NCBI RefSeq assembly: GCF_019352175.1
Contig: NZ_JACBYI010000026.1
Span: 1-64,000, forward strand
Length of the DNA stretch: 64,000 bases
DNA from: Paenibacillus sp. S150
GTDB taxonomy: Bacteria > Bacillota > Bacilli > Paenibacillales > Paenibacillaceae
Reading direction: 5' to 3'
Below the pieces are notes generated by a model that saw only the letters and a list, made by a program, of their open reading frames with translations, was not told where the DNA came from and searched no databases. Each line of letters opens with the position of its first letter. The first letter of the stretch is position 1. The position numbers and the translations under genes are program-made. Shown in pieces: positions 25,803 to 35,171 of the stretch.

Positions 25803-27803
25803 TTATATATTTTTGGCTACTTCATAAGCATCCCACACAGCATACATAATATTCGAAACTTGCTTGGCATCACCAAGCAGATACGTTTCAGGAAGCTCAT
25901 TGCTGATCTCTTCAAATAGCTTCTTTTGTGGAGAATAGCCTACTGCGAGAATAGCCGAATCAGCCTTAACCAATTTTTCTTCGCCGGCTTTATTCTTAAG
26001 CACAAAACCATGGCTGTCCGCACCAGTTACAACAGTGTTCGTGAGCAAATCAATGTCCTTAAACGCTACAAGATCACGAAGCATATCCTCATTGGCATGA
26101 CAAAGCGGTCCGCCGATAGTCAGGATGTCATCCTGCATTTCTACTAATGTTACTTTCTTGCCTTGATCAACCAGCCACAAGGCAGTCTCGCATCCCACCA
26201 AACCTCCGCCGATAATGATCGTGGAATCACCTGCCTCTTTTTTGCCTAAGAGAACCTCCTCAGCAGTGTACACCTTGCCGGAAGACCCGATCGGAAACTG
26301 CTTAGGCGCTGAACCAGTCGCAAATATTACTGCATCTGCAGCGCTATTAATTATGGTTTCTTTGGTCACCTCGCTGCTTAATAGTAAGTCAACCTTAAGC
26401 TCTTTCAGTTCAAGATTATACCAATCCGCCAGCAAATGATCATCATCTTTGAAATCCGGCACACCGCCGGGGATTAAATTGCCGCCGAGACGTCCACTTT
26501 TCTCATGCAGCGTGACTTGATGGCCACGAAGCGCTGCCACACGAGCTGCTTCACAACCTGCCGGTCCCCCACCTATGACTAGCACTCGCTTAGGATGGTC
26601 TGTTTTAGTAATTGCATAATCTTTTTCCCGGCCACAGGCAGGATTCACCGCACAGGAGATCGCTGCGAACGTCTGAAGACGCCCCATGCAGCCTTCCTGG
26701 CAGGACAGGCATGGACGGATTCTCTCCACCTGACCCGCTTTTATCTTATTAGGAATCTCCGCATCTGCCAGTAATGGACGGCCAAGTGCAATCATATCAG
26801 TAGACCCCTGAAGAATAGCCTCAACTGCAAGATCCGGATCATCCAATCTTCCGGCTGTGATGACAGGCACCTTAAGGATACTCTTGAGAATCTTATTATA
26901 AGGCAAGTACAAGCCTTTGGCCTGATACATTGGAGGATGTGCCCAATACCATGAGTCATAAGAACCTACATCACCGTTGAAGGCATCATAACCAGCCTCT
27001 TCAAGCATTAGAGCAGCCTCAATTCCCTCTTCGATATCACGCCCCTGCTCAATAAAATCCTCACCAGGCAGTCCGCCTTGACGCCAATCCTTGATAAAGC
27101 TCTTGATACTGTAACGCAGGGATACTGGATAGTCTTGACCACATTCCGCCTTAATCGCCTGCAGAACTTCTATCGCAAAGCGTAAACGGTTTCTCAGGCT
27201 GCCACCATACTCATCGGTCCGTTGATTAAAAAAAGAGATAGCAAATTGATCGAGCAGGTAGCCCTCATGTACAGCATGGATTTCAATCCCGTCAAATCCC
27301 GCTTTCTTGGCAACAGCCGCTGATTCAGCGAATTTTCGAACGTAGGTATGGATCTCCTCAACAGTCAGTTCCCGGCAAGTTACATCCGGAAGCCATCGAT
27401 GTGGAATTGGAGAAGGAGCAACGGCAGTCTTGCCGACAATTGAAGGAATGCTCACTCGTCCAAAGCCTGCAGACAATTGCAGGAAAATCTTCGCCCCATA
27501 TGCATGAATGCGTTCAGTCATCATCTTGCCTGTTTTGATGAAATGATAGGGATTGAGCGTTGGGCAAGGCATGGAAGGCAAGGCGCATTTCTCAATCTCA
27601 TTCTCGACCATCGTTACACCAGTCATTAACAGCCCTGTTCCGCCTTTAGCCCGTTCTACATAGTATTCTACACCGCGTTCGTTAAAAGTACCGTCTGCAT
27701 TACATAATCCTCCGGGTCCCATCGGAGCCATAACAAATCTGTTTTTCAGTTCGAGCTGGCCAATTTTAAAGGGTTCAAATAAAACTTTATGGCTTTCCTT
27801 CAC
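25803..27803 (-). CDS. Old-yellow-enzyme-type NADH:flavin oxidoreductase (enoate reductase family)
   Basis: A 666-residue multidomain flavoprotein. Residues about 1-345 form an FMN-binding TIM barrel (LFEPFKIGQLELKNRFVMAP). A 4Fe-4S motif follows, RPCLSCQEGCMGR with the fourth cysteine in AISCAVNP. Residues about 385-666 form an FAD/NAD(P)H domain with VLVIGGGPAGCEAA. This layout is shared by 2,4-dienoyl-CoA reductase and clostridial 2-enoate and bile-acid enzymes, so it should reduce an activated C=C bond; the substrate is unknown. I chose GTG at 27803, preceded by AAAGGAGGA; the frame to 27869 starts inside the operator palindrome. Divergent TetR gene upstream. Confidence 0.88.
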   Translation of the reverse strand: MKESHKVLFEPFKIGQLELKNRFVMAPMGPGGLCNADGTFNERGVEYYVERAKGGTGLLMTGVTMVENEIEKCALPSMPCPTLNPYHFIKTGKMMTERIHAYGAKIFLQLSAGFGRVSIPSIVGKTAVAPSPIPHRWLPDVTCRELTVEEIHTYVRKFAESAAVAKKAGFDGIEIHAVHEGYLLDQFAISFFNQRTDEYGGSLRNRLRFAIEVLQAIKAECGQDYPVSLRYSIKSFIKDWRQGGLPGEDFIEQGRDIEEGIEAALMLEEAGYDAFNGDVGSYDSWYWAHPPMYQAKGLYLPYNKILKSILKVPVITAGRLDDPDLAVEAILQGSTDMIALGRPLLADAEIPNKIKAGQVERIRPCLSCQEGCMGRLQTFAAISCAVNPACGREKDYAITKTDHPKRVLVIGGGPAGCEAARVAALRGHQVTLHEKSGRLGGNLIPGGVPDFKDDDHLLADWYNLELKELKVDLLLSSEVTKETIINSAADAVIFATGSAPKQFPIGSSGKVYTAEEVLLGKKEAGDSTIIIGGGLVGCETALWLVDQGKKVTLVEMQDDILTIGGPLCHANEDMLRDLVAFKDIDLLTNTVVTGADSHGFVLKNKAGEEKLVKADSAILAVGYSPQKKLFEEISNELPETYLLGDAKQVSNIMYAVWDAYEVAKNI

Positions 27804-27841
27804 TATAAATCCTCCTTTGACATTGAATACAATCAAATTAT

Positions 27842-27870
27842 AATGAATGCATTCACTGAATACATTCATT
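27842..27870. promoter_or_regulatory. Double palindrome between the reductase and the TetR gene
   Basis: TGAATGCATTCA is a perfect 12-bp palindrome (27845-27856 region). One base later comes TGAATACATTCA, the same with one change. The whole 27-base block from 27843 is also a near-perfect larger palindrome. It lies about 40 bases before the reductase start and 140 before the regulator start, the expected place of a TetR operator. Confidence 0.7.
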
Positions 27871-28008
27871 GTATGTCTGGCCGGGGTAAAATAATGTGAT
27901 TAATTTCACTAAGTGTGGATTGACTGTTCTCACCCTCTCTTCCTGTGTTGACAAAAGTAAACCTTAAGCATAAATTTAGAAGATATTAAAGAGATGGAGA
28001 GTACTGAA

Positions 28009-28599
28009 ATGCCAAAGAAAAATCAGCTAACCTCGCGCCAGCTGCAAAGCTTGCAGACCAAACATAAATTGTATGAGCGTGCTATACATTTGATGAAACA
28101 ACATCCCCTGGAAGAAATAACCATCGCAGAGATTTGTAATGAGGCAGGTGTATCTGTTGGCACATTTTATACCCATTTCTCAACTAAAAGTGATATTCTG
28201 GTGGAGATGTATGAACAGGCAGACGATTACTTTGACCAAAAATTCAAGAACCTCGTTCCGTCATCTTCAATAACTGCCGATATTATTAACTATTTCAAAA
28301 TTTATGCAGAATATAATAACAAGTTAGGCATCGAAACCATAAAACAGTTGTACACCTGCAACAATAAGCTGTTCATTGCAAAAGGACGATATATGCAGAA
28401 TGTCCTTCAGGCTCTGATAGAGAAAGGCCAAGCTGGCGGCCGTTTAGACTTGAGCCTTTCCGCCTGGGAGATAACGGAATATTTATTTATTGCTGCACGG
28501 GGCGTCATTTACAATTGGTGTCTTCATGATGGGGCTTATGATCTCCAGTTAAAGATGGATAATTACATGACCCGCTTGGTTATTATTTTTGTCGTATAA
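28009..28599 (+). CDS. TetR/AcrR-family transcriptional regulator
   Basis: A 196-residue repressor. The N-terminal helix-turn-helix covers residues about 10-60, with ITIAEICNEAGVSVGTFYTHF as the recognition region. The C-terminal 130 residues are the variable ligand and dimer domain. The ATG at 28009 has GGAGAG eight bases upstream; the ATG at 27994 lacks a good site. It is divergent from the reductase gene, and the double palindrome between them suggests it represses both until a substrate of the reductase appears. The ligand is unknown. Confidence 0.85.
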   Translation: MPKKNQLTSRQLQSLQTKHKLYERAIHLMKQHPLEEITIAEICNEAGVSVGTFYTHFSTKSDILVEMYEQADDYFDQKFKNLVPSSSITADIINYFKIYAEYNNKLGIETIKQLYTCNNKLFIAKGRYMQNVLQALIEKGQAGGRLDLSLSAWEITEYLFIAARGVIYNWCLHDGAYDLQLKMDNYMTRLVIIFVV

Positions 28600-29109
28600 A
28601 GTTCTCCTTCGAAATATAGAACCACCGAAGAACCGGTAATTCATTGTGTGAATTCATGAACTTAAATGGTATCTTTGAAGTTCCTAGAATAAGGGAGATT
28701 GGGGAAACCTCTTCAGGACAGCTTTGAGTACTTGTGGTGCTCCCAGTTTTCATATTTGTTGTTGTGTCCCTCCCCTAAGGCCGGGGATGCCTGGTTCCGT
28801 TTTACATCCTTGTCGCGATACTTCTCCCCAATATCCTGCACGCTCTCCGAGTCAAACGTTCCGTTATGCGTAAATCGACCCTAAGAATACATCCTCACAT
28901 CGGACAATTAATTTAAATAAAGATATTCTGAAGGAAGTTAGAAAGTTTAAGATCATTCTAGACGCCTTGGCTATAAAAGCATAAAAACAACAGCAGACAC
29001 ATACTCAGCAATTACAGATAACATAGAAGAAGACGAACTTGAAAAGTTCGCCTCCTACACAAAAAGATAAATTTAAATCGGCACGAAATCGGCATGACTG
29101 TTCTTTTTA
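28600..29109. other. Gap between the TetR gene and the suf operon
   Basis: No complete gene is present. A minus-strand protein-like remnant lies at 28713-28880. A plus-strand frame near 28918-28983 (KDILKEVRKFKIILDALAIKA) is short, without start or ribosome site. The rest shows nothing recognisable. Confidence 0.4.
28713..28880 (-). pseudogene. Remnant of an unidentified gene
   Basis: The frame between a TAG near 28881 and a TGA at 28713-28715 encodes about 55 residues, including FDSESVQDIGEKYRDKDV and then HNNKYENWEHHKYSKLS. The composition (many D, E, K, N, Y, W) is typical of a real soluble protein C-terminus, but there is no start codon or ribosome site. It is probably the tail of a decayed gene. 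I do not recognise the family. Confidence 0.35.
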
Positions 29110-29147
29110 CACACTAAAGGCCTTGCTTTTGCAAGGCCTTTAGTGTG
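29110..29147. terminator. Perfect hairpin downstream of sufB
   Basis: CACACTAAAGGCCTTGC pairs without mismatch with its complement around TTTT (17-bp stem, 4-base loop). It starts two bases past the sufB stop. On the minus strand it is followed by TAAAAAGAAC rather than a U tract, so it may act mainly as an RNA 3' end stabiliser. Confidence 0.65.
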
Positions 29148-29148
29148 T

Positions 29149-30546
29149 TTAACCGATGCTGCCTTCCATCTCGAACTTGATGAGACGGTTCATTTCTACC
29201 GCATACTCCATCGGCAGTTCTTTGGTGAAGGGCTCGATGAAGCCCATGATAATCATCTGAGTGGCTTCGGCTTCCGTAAGGCCACGGCTCATGAGGTAGA
29301 ACAGCTGTTCTTCAGAGACCTTGGAGACAGTCGCCTCATGCTCAAGCACGATGTTATCGTTCATGATCTCATTGTAAGGAATCGTGTCTGAAGTGGAGAG
29401 GTTATCCAGAATGAGCGTATCGCATTTGATGTTGGATTTCGCGCCTTCCGCCTTGCGGCCGAAGGAAGCAAGGCCGCGGTAAGTTACTTTGCCGCCATGC
29501 TTGCTGATCGATTTGGAGACGATTGTCGAAGTTGTATCCGGAGCCAAATGAATCATTTTGGCGCCTGCATCCTGATGCTGGTCTTTGCCCGCAACCGCGA
29601 TGGACAACACAGATCCCTTGGCTCCGCGGCCTTTGAGTACTACTGCAGGATATTTCATGGTCAGCTTGGAGCCGATGTTGCCATCGACCCATTCCATCGT
29701 GGCATTCTCTTCAGCAACGGCACGCTTGGTAACCAAATTGTAGATGTTTGGTGCCCAGTTCTGAATGGTTGTGTAACGGACGCGCGCATTCTTCATGCAC
29801 AGAATCTCAACCACTGCACTGTGCAATGAGTTCGTGCTGTAGATTGGAGCGGTACAGCCTTCTACATAATGCACGAAGCTGTCTTCATCGGCAAGAATCA
29901 GGGTGCGCTCGAATTGGCCCATGTTCTCGGAGTTAATGCGGAAATATGCCTGGAGAGGCACTTCACATTTCACACCCTTGGGAACATAGATGAAGCTTCC
30001 ACCCGACCATACCGCACTGTTCAGGGCAGCGAATTTGTTATCCGCAGGCGGGATAATGGTGCCGAAGAACTTCTTGAACAGTTCAGGGTGCTCCCGCAGC
30101 GCAGTGTCGGTATCCGTGAAGATCACGCCCTGATCCTCCAGATTCTTCTGCATGCTGTGATAGACAACCTCGGATTCGTACTGTGCCGAGACACCGGCCA
30201 GGAACTTCTGTTCCGCTTCCGGAATACCCAGCTTGTCAAAGGTCTCTTTAATCTCGGAGGGCACTTCCTCCCAGGTTTTTCCTTGTTTCTCGGACGGTCT
30301 TACATAATACTGGATCTCGTCAAAATCCAAATCGTCGAGATTGCCGCCCCATTTAGGCATCGGCATTTTGTAGAATTGCTCCAGCGATTTCAGGCGGAAA
30401 TCCAGCATCCACTGAGGTTCATTCTTAATGGCGGAGATTTCTTTAACAATTTCGGCCGTAAGTCCCTTACCAGACTGGAATATCGACTTATGCTCGTCAC
30501 GGAATCCGTATTGGTACTCTTCCATATCAGGCGCTTTCTTAGCCAT
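29149..30546 (-). CDS. sufB: Fe-S cluster assembly scaffold SufB
   Basis: A 465-residue SufB, core of the SufBCD scaffold that builds Fe-S clusters. It has the beta-helix core with AVVLKGRGAKGSVLSIAVAG, and the C-terminal segment with ISKHGGKVTYRG, NIKCDTLILD and the EHEATVSKV motif. The catalytic cysteine region is NIKCDTL. It is the last gene of sufCDSUB, 19 bases after sufU. Length and order match B. subtilis. Confidence 0.96.
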   Translation of the reverse strand: MAKKAPDMEEYQYGFRDEHKSIFQSGKGLTAEIVKEISAIKNEPQWMLDFRLKSLEQFYKMPMPKWGGNLDDLDFDEIQYYVRPSEKQGKTWEEVPSEIKETFDKLGIPEAEQKFLAGVSAQYESEVVYHSMQKNLEDQGVIFTDTDTALREHPELFKKFFGTIIPPADNKFAALNSAVWSGGSFIYVPKGVKCEVPLQAYFRINSENMGQFERTLILADEDSFVHYVEGCTAPIYSTNSLHSAVVEILCMKNARVRYTTIQNWAPNIYNLVTKRAVAEENATMEWVDGNIGSKLTMKYPAVVLKGRGAKGSVLSIAVAGKDQHQDAGAKMIHLAPDTTSTIVSKSISKHGGKVTYRGLASFGRKAEGAKSNIKCDTLILDNLSTSDTIPYNEIMNDNIVLEHEATVSKVSEEQLFYLMSRGLTEAEATQMIIMGFIEPFTKELPMEYAVEMNRLIKFEMEGSIG

Positions 30547-30565
30547 GGTGTCAGCCTCCTTGTTT

Positions 30566-31006
30566 TTAGTGTTCTTGGCGGTGCTCTTCTTCCGCGTCTA
30601 TGCCTTTGCGCAGCGCGTTCCATGCGAGTGTCGCACATTTGATCCGCGCCGGAAATTTATTAACACCGGAAAGGGCTTCGATATCTTCGTAGTCTCCAAA
30701 ATCCGCTGCTTCCCCCTTCATCAGGGAGGAGAAGCGGTCAGCCAGCTCAAGCGCGTGCTCGGTAGTCTGGCCTTTGACCGCTTCCGTCATCATGGAAGCC
30801 GACGACATGCTGATCGAACAGCCTTCGCCGCTGTAACGGGCGTCCTTGACGACGCCGTCCTCCACCTTAAGCTGAAGCGTAATGCGGTCGCCGCAGGTAG
30901 GGTTGTTCAGCTCGATCTTCAGGGCGTCATCTGCAAAAGAACCACGGTTCCGGGGATTTTTATAATGATCCATAATTACGCGTCTATACAAGTCATCCAA
31001 GTTCAT
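30566..31006 (-). CDS. sufU: Sulfur-transfer protein SufU
   Basis: A 146-residue zinc-containing SufU, which accepts persulfide sulfur from SufS and passes it on. The three zinc-ligand cysteines lie in NPTCGDRITL, GEGCSISMSSASM and IKCATLAWNAL, and the conserved Asp is the one after TCG. Its first 14 bases overlap the end of sufS. The C-terminus is acidic and His-rich (DAEEEHRQEH). Confidence 0.95.
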   Translation of the reverse strand: MNLDDLYRRVIMDHYKNPRNRGSFADDALKIELNNPTCGDRITLQLKVEDGVVKDARYSGEGCSISMSSASMMTEAVKGQTTEHALELADRFSSLMKGEAADFGDYEDIEALSGVNKFPARIKCATLAWNALRKGIDAEEEHRQEH

Positions 31007-32219
31007 AGGCGAAGTACTCCTTTGCCTTGATTAAAGCTTGAACCAGCGCCTCTACATCCTGTTCCGAGTTGTAGAGGTAGAAGCTGGCCCGGGCGGTTGA
31101 GCTGACCTGCAGCCAGCGCATCAGCGGCTGGCAGCAGTGATGTCCGGCGCGTACAGCGATACCCTCGGCATCCAGCACAGTAGCCACATCATGCGGATGG
31201 ACATCACCGAGATTGAAGGTGACCACGCCGGCCTGACGGCTGCGCGGGCCGTAAATCGTCAGGCCATCCACCTCCGAAAGGCGCTCTTCCGCGTAAGCGG
31301 CAAGCTCAATCTCATGACGGTGAATTTCGTCCAGACCGATTTCCTGCAGGAAATCAATCGCTGCCCCGAGTCCAACGGCACCGGCTATGATCGGTGTACC
31401 CCCCTCGAACTTCCAGGGCAGCTCCTTCCACGTGGATTCATACAGGCCCACATCGTCGATCATTTCACCGCCGAACTCAACCGGCTCCATGGCTTCCAGC
31501 AAGGCCTTCTTGCCGTACAGGGCGCCAATGCCTGTAGGGGCGAGCATCTTGTGTCCGGAGAGCGCGTAGAAGTCACAGTCGAGCTCCTGCACATCCACCT
31601 TCATATGCGGCGTGCTCTGCGCTCCGTCTACCACGATTACAGCGCCGTGGCGGTGGGCGATTGCGGCCAGCTCTTTTACCGGGTGAATAACGCCCATTAC
31701 ATTAGAGACATAAGCGATGGCGACAATCCTGGTCTGATCCGTAATCGTCTGCTCGGCGTCCTCCAGCGCAATGGTTCCATCCTTCTGCAACGGGATGAAT
31801 TTCAGTGTTGCCCCCGTCTTCTTCGCCAGCTGCTGCCAGGGAATGAAGTTGCTGTGATGCTCCATCTGGGTGATGACAATCTCGTCGCCCTCCCCCACAT
31901 GGGCCGGGCCGTAAGACGAAGCCACAATATTCAGAGCCGTTGTTGTGCCGCGGGTGAAAATAATCTCCTTGGTGCTGCGGGCATGAAGGAATTTGGCCAG
32001 TTTCTCGCGGGCTCCCTCATAAGCGTCCGTAGCGCGGCTGCCCAATGTATGGACACCGCGGTGCACGTTGCTGTTGTCCCATTCATAATAGGACTTGACG
32101 GCCTCGATGACCCGGCGCGGCTTCTGCGAGGTTGCCGCGCTGTCCAGGTACACCAAAGGATGTCCATTGATATTCTGGTTCAGTATGGGAAATTGCTCCC
32201 GGATGGCGCTGTTAATCAT
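30993..32219 (-). CDS. sufS: Cysteine desulfurase SufS
   Basis: A 408-residue PLP-dependent cysteine desulfurase, group II. The PLP lysine is in LSGHKMLAPTGIGALYG and the catalytic cysteine in VRAGHHCCQPLMRWL. It takes sulfur from L-cysteine as persulfide, releasing alanine, and hands it to SufU. Its ATG overlaps the sufD stop by four bases and its end overlaps sufU by 14, so the three are tightly coupled. Confidence 0.96.
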   Translation of the reverse strand: MINSAIREQFPILNQNINGHPLVYLDSAATSQKPRRVIEAVKSYYEWDNSNVHRGVHTLGSRATDAYEGAREKLAKFLHARSTKEIIFTRGTTTALNIVASSYGPAHVGEGDEIVITQMEHHSNFIPWQQLAKKTGATLKFIPLQKDGTIALEDAEQTITDQTRIVAIAYVSNVMGVIHPVKELAAIAHRHGAVIVVDGAQSTPHMKVDVQELDCDFYALSGHKMLAPTGIGALYGKKALLEAMEPVEFGGEMIDDVGLYESTWKELPWKFEGGTPIIAGAVGLGAAIDFLQEIGLDEIHRHEIELAAYAEERLSEVDGLTIYGPRSRQAGVVTFNLGDVHPHDVATVLDAEGIAVRAGHHCCQPLMRWLQVSSTARASFYLYNSEQDVEALVQALIKAKEYFAYELG

Positions 32220-33517
32220 TGGCCTAACTTCCTTTCCACAAGAGATTGGAGCTGGTTGCGCAGTCCCTCCAGTGGAATTTGCGACACTACCGGTGCTAGG
32301 AAGCCGTATATGATCAGTGTTTCCGCATCATGCCGTGAAATTCCGCGGGACATCAGGTAATACACTTGCTCGTAATTGACCTGTCCTACGGAAGCGGCAT
32401 GGCCTGCTGTTACATCGTCTTCATCAATAAGCAGAATCGGATTGGCGTCTCCGCGCGCTTTTGGACTCAGCATCAGCACTTTTTCCGTCTGCTGTCCGTC
32501 GGCCCGGGTTGCACCCTTCTCGATCTTCGTAATCCCGTTAATAATGGAGGTTGCCGCATCGCGCATCACCGCACGGGTGATCATGTCACTCGGTGTGTTT
32601 TTACCGAAATGCTGCGCCTGTGTGGTATAGCTCAGCTTCTGCGCTCCTGATCCTACTGCGATAACTTTGGCGTCGGAGCTTGCTCCATTGCCCTTCAGCA
32701 CCGACTTGGTGTCGCTGGCCGTATCGCCGTAGTTCATCTCGCCTACAATCCATTCAATGGCTCCGTCATTCTCTACAACAGCACGGCGGTAAGTCACGTC
32801 AGTCGTGTCCTCACCCAGTTGATGCACCGTTGCATAACGAACTTTGGCACCTGCGCCTACAAATACTTCCACCGCGCCGTTATGCAGCCCGGCTTCGGTT
32901 TTGTCCGATACATAATTGTCGACATAGGTTAATGAGCTGTTCGCCTCGGCAACAATCAGGATATGCGGAACAAAGGCCGCTTCGGCATCATCCGTGAGCA
33001 GCACCGCCTGCAGCGGAGTCTCAATAATCACGTTCTTCGGAACATAGAGGAATACCCCGCCGTTCCAAAGCGCCGCATGCAGGGCAGCAATGGAATGTTC
33101 GTCAGGCAGCACAGCCTTGTGCAGATAACGCTGTACAAGATCCCCGTGTTCTTTGACCGCAGTCTGCAGATCGGTAAAAATGACGCCTTGCACCGCAAGC
33201 TCCGGAGCTAGCCGTACATACACGGCGCTTGAATTGCGCTGGATAATCAGGCTGCCGTCCTCCTGATCCCTGATCAGAGCTGCAACGGAAGCAGGGGCTT
33301 CGCTAAGCTCTGTAAAGGTCTGGCCCGGCTTGTAGCTTCCATAGGTGTTCACATTCCAGCGGTCAATCCGGGTTTTCTCCAGTCTCGGCAGTGCCAGCCC
33401 GGCGGCCAGCATAAGTGCATTCAAACGGCTGTCCTTCAGCCAGGCCGGTTCTCCGCTGCTCTGCGACAATTCACTGAGCAGCTGTGCATCCACCGGAAGA
33501 ATGGTTTGCGTCGTCAT
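32216..33517 (-). CDS. sufD: Fe-S assembly protein SufD
   Basis: A 433-residue SufD, paralogue of SufB and its partner in the SufBC2D complex. It shares the beta-helix core (SVLKGNGASSDAKVIAVGSG) and the closing HAASVGQVNYEQVYYLMSRG segment. It overlaps sufS (ATGA) and follows sufC by 26 bases. Confidence 0.95.
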   Translation of the reverse strand: MTTQTILPVDAQLLSELSQSSGEPAWLKDSRLNALMLAAGLALPRLEKTRIDRWNVNTYGSYKPGQTFTELSEAPASVAALIRDQEDGSLIIQRNSSAVYVRLAPELAVQGVIFTDLQTAVKEHGDLVQRYLHKAVLPDEHSIAALHAALWNGGVFLYVPKNVIIETPLQAVLLTDDAEAAFVPHILIVAEANSSLTYVDNYVSDKTEAGLHNGAVEVFVGAGAKVRYATVHQLGEDTTDVTYRRAVVENDGAIEWIVGEMNYGDTASDTKSVLKGNGASSDAKVIAVGSGAQKLSYTTQAQHFGKNTPSDMITRAVMRDAATSIINGITKIEKGATRADGQQTEKVLMLSPKARGDANPILLIDEDDVTAGHAASVGQVNYEQVYYLMSRGISRHDAETLIIYGFLAPVVSQIPLEGLRNQLQSLVERKLGQ

Positions 33518-33543
33518 AAGTGGTTCCTCCTTCCTGGCGTCTC

Positions 33544-34326
33544 TTAGACTTCCTGTCCTACAGTTTCATCTTCAATCCCGAGCTCATCCTTCACCCATTC
33601 GTATCCTTCCGCTTCCAGACGCTCCGCCAGCTCAGGACCGCCGGATTTCACAATCCGCCCCTGCATCATGACATGAACATAATCCGGCTTGATGTAGTTC
33701 AGAAGCCGCTGATAGTGGGTAATGACCAGAAAACCGCGTTCCGGGCTGCGCATGGAGTTGACGCCTTCTGCGACAATTTTGAGCGCATCAATATCAAGGC
33801 CGGAGTCAATCTCGTCCAGAATGATGATCTTGGGGTCCAGCATCATCATTTGAAGAATTTCGTTGCGTTTCTTCTCGCCGCCGGAGAAGCCTTCGTTCAG
33901 ATAACGGTGCAGAAACTCAGGGTTCATATCCAGTTCCTTCATCTTTGCTTCCATCTGGCGGATAAAACGGATCAGAGAAATCTCGCTGCCCTCTTCACGG
34001 CGGGAATTAATCGCGCTGCGCAGGAAATCGGAGTTCGTTACACCGCTGATTTCGCTTGGATACTGCATCGCCAGGAACAGACCGGCGCGTGCGCGTTCAT
34101 CAACAGCCATCTCCAGCAGGTCTTCACCTTCAAGAACGGCTGTGCCTTCAGTAACCTCGTACTTGGGATGGCCCATCAGAGCCGAAGCCAGCGTACTTTT
34201 ACCGGTACCGTTCGGTCCCATGATGGCGTGAATTTCTCCGCCCTTCATTTGAAGGTTGATCCCCTTCAGAATTTCTTTTCCTTCAATATTCGCTTTCAGT
34301 CCCTCGATGACAAATTCTGCTGCCAT
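33544..34326 (-). CDS. sufC: Fe-S assembly ATPase SufC
   Basis: A 260-residue soluble ABC-type ATPase that powers the SufBCD scaffold. Walker A is GPNGTGKSTL, the signature is FSGGEKKRNEIL and Walker B is IIILDEIDSGLD. It is the first gene of the operon; a Fur-like box lies 123 bases upstream. Confidence 0.96.
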   Translation of the reverse strand: MAAEFVIEGLKANIEGKEILKGINLQMKGGEIHAIMGPNGTGKSTLASALMGHPKYEVTEGTAVLEGEDLLEMAVDERARAGLFLAMQYPSEISGVTNSDFLRSAINSRREEGSEISLIRFIRQMEAKMKELDMNPEFLHRYLNEGFSGGEKKRNEILQMMMLDPKIIILDEIDSGLDIDALKIVAEGVNSMRSPERGFLVITHYQRLLNYIKPDYVHVMMQGRIVKSGGPELAERLEAEGYEWVKDELGIEDETVGQEV

Positions 34327-34448
34327 AATTAGTATTCCCCCCGCTTAATCAATTTGCAAAATCATAAAGTTGTATTGTAACAGGATGTCCCTGATTGCCA
34401 GCACAATTAGATTTTATATCACATTGTAATTATTATAAAGTGAAACAA

Positions 34449-34471
34449 AGTGATTATCAATGATTCTCACT
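34449..34471 (-). promoter_or_regulatory. Fur-like box upstream of sufC
   Basis: A 23-base palindrome with arms AGTGA and TCACT and inner ATCA and TGAT, one base between the latter. Read on the minus strand it contains GAGAATCATTGATAATC, close to the classical Fur consensus of GATAAT units. It lies in the dps-sufC gap, so iron control of suf is the likely meaning; PerR is an alternative. Confidence 0.65.
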
Positions 34472-34565
34472 AATTTTATTACAAACAATGCTTTTTTACA
34501 AATATCTTCTTTTATCTTCTATTCATTTATTTCTTTTCATTTTCCGGATTTTATCTGAAAAATGC

Positions 34566-34594
34566 AAAAAATAAAGCCCCCGTCAGAGGAGGCT
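34566..34594 (-). terminator. Intrinsic terminator of dps
   Basis: On the minus strand AGCCTCC pairs with GGGGGCT around TCTGAC, followed by TTATTTTTT. It ends about 40 bases past the dps stop and isolates dps from suf. Confidence 0.8.
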
Positions 34595-34633
34595 CCACTT
34601 TTATTAACATCCATGCTCCGCATGAAGAAAAAA

Positions 34634-35095
34634 TCAGCCCAGGAAAGAACGCAGCATCCATTGATTTTTCTCCAAATCGCTGCGGATTTTGATGAACAGA
34701 TCGGCTGTCGGCTGATCGCTGGTCTGCTCGGCCAGCTCAATGCCTTCCGTAAGCTCTTCGGCCACGGTGGCAAAGTCTTCAATCAGTGCCTGCACCATTC
34801 CGCGCGTATCTTCCTTGCCTGTAGCTTCTTGGATGGTGGCAAGTTCCAGATACTCCTTCATGGTTGCTGCCGGACTGCCTTTGATGCTCAGGAGGCGTTC
34901 AGCCACCTCGTCCATTTTGAGGGTAATATCGTCGTACAGCTCTTCAAATTTCACATGGAGGGAGAAGAACTGCTCCCCTTTTACATACCAGTGAAAATTG
35001 TGGATTTTGACGTACAGCACATTCAGGTTCGCAACCTCACGGTTGAGTACCTGTTCGAGTGAAGTGGTGTTAACTTTGTTAGATGCTTTAGCCAT
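34634..35095 (-). CDS. dps: Dps-family DNA-protecting ferritin
   Basis: A 153-residue Dps/MrgA-type mini-ferritin. The ferroxidase ligands are in KIHNFHWYVKGEQFFSLHVKFEELYDD, in which the two histidines and the following D/E residues match the inter-subunit iron site. Twelve subunits are expected to form a shell that stores iron and shields DNA from peroxide. The N-terminus MAKASNKVNTTS is short. The ATG follows AAGGGATC. A candidate stress promoter is upstream. Confidence 0.92.
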   Translation of the reverse strand: MAKASNKVNTTSLEQVLNREVANLNVLYVKIHNFHWYVKGEQFFSLHVKFEELYDDITLKMDEVAERLLSIKGSPAATMKEYLELATIQEATGKEDTRGMVQALIEDFATVAEELTEGIELAEQTSDQPTADLFIKIRSDLEKNQWMLRSFLG

Positions 35096-35171
35096 CGTAT
35101 GATCCCTTCCTTATCCATAATTTAGCCGGCTGCTTGTCCATGGTCCGGCTGTGCAGTTGTCTATACACATT

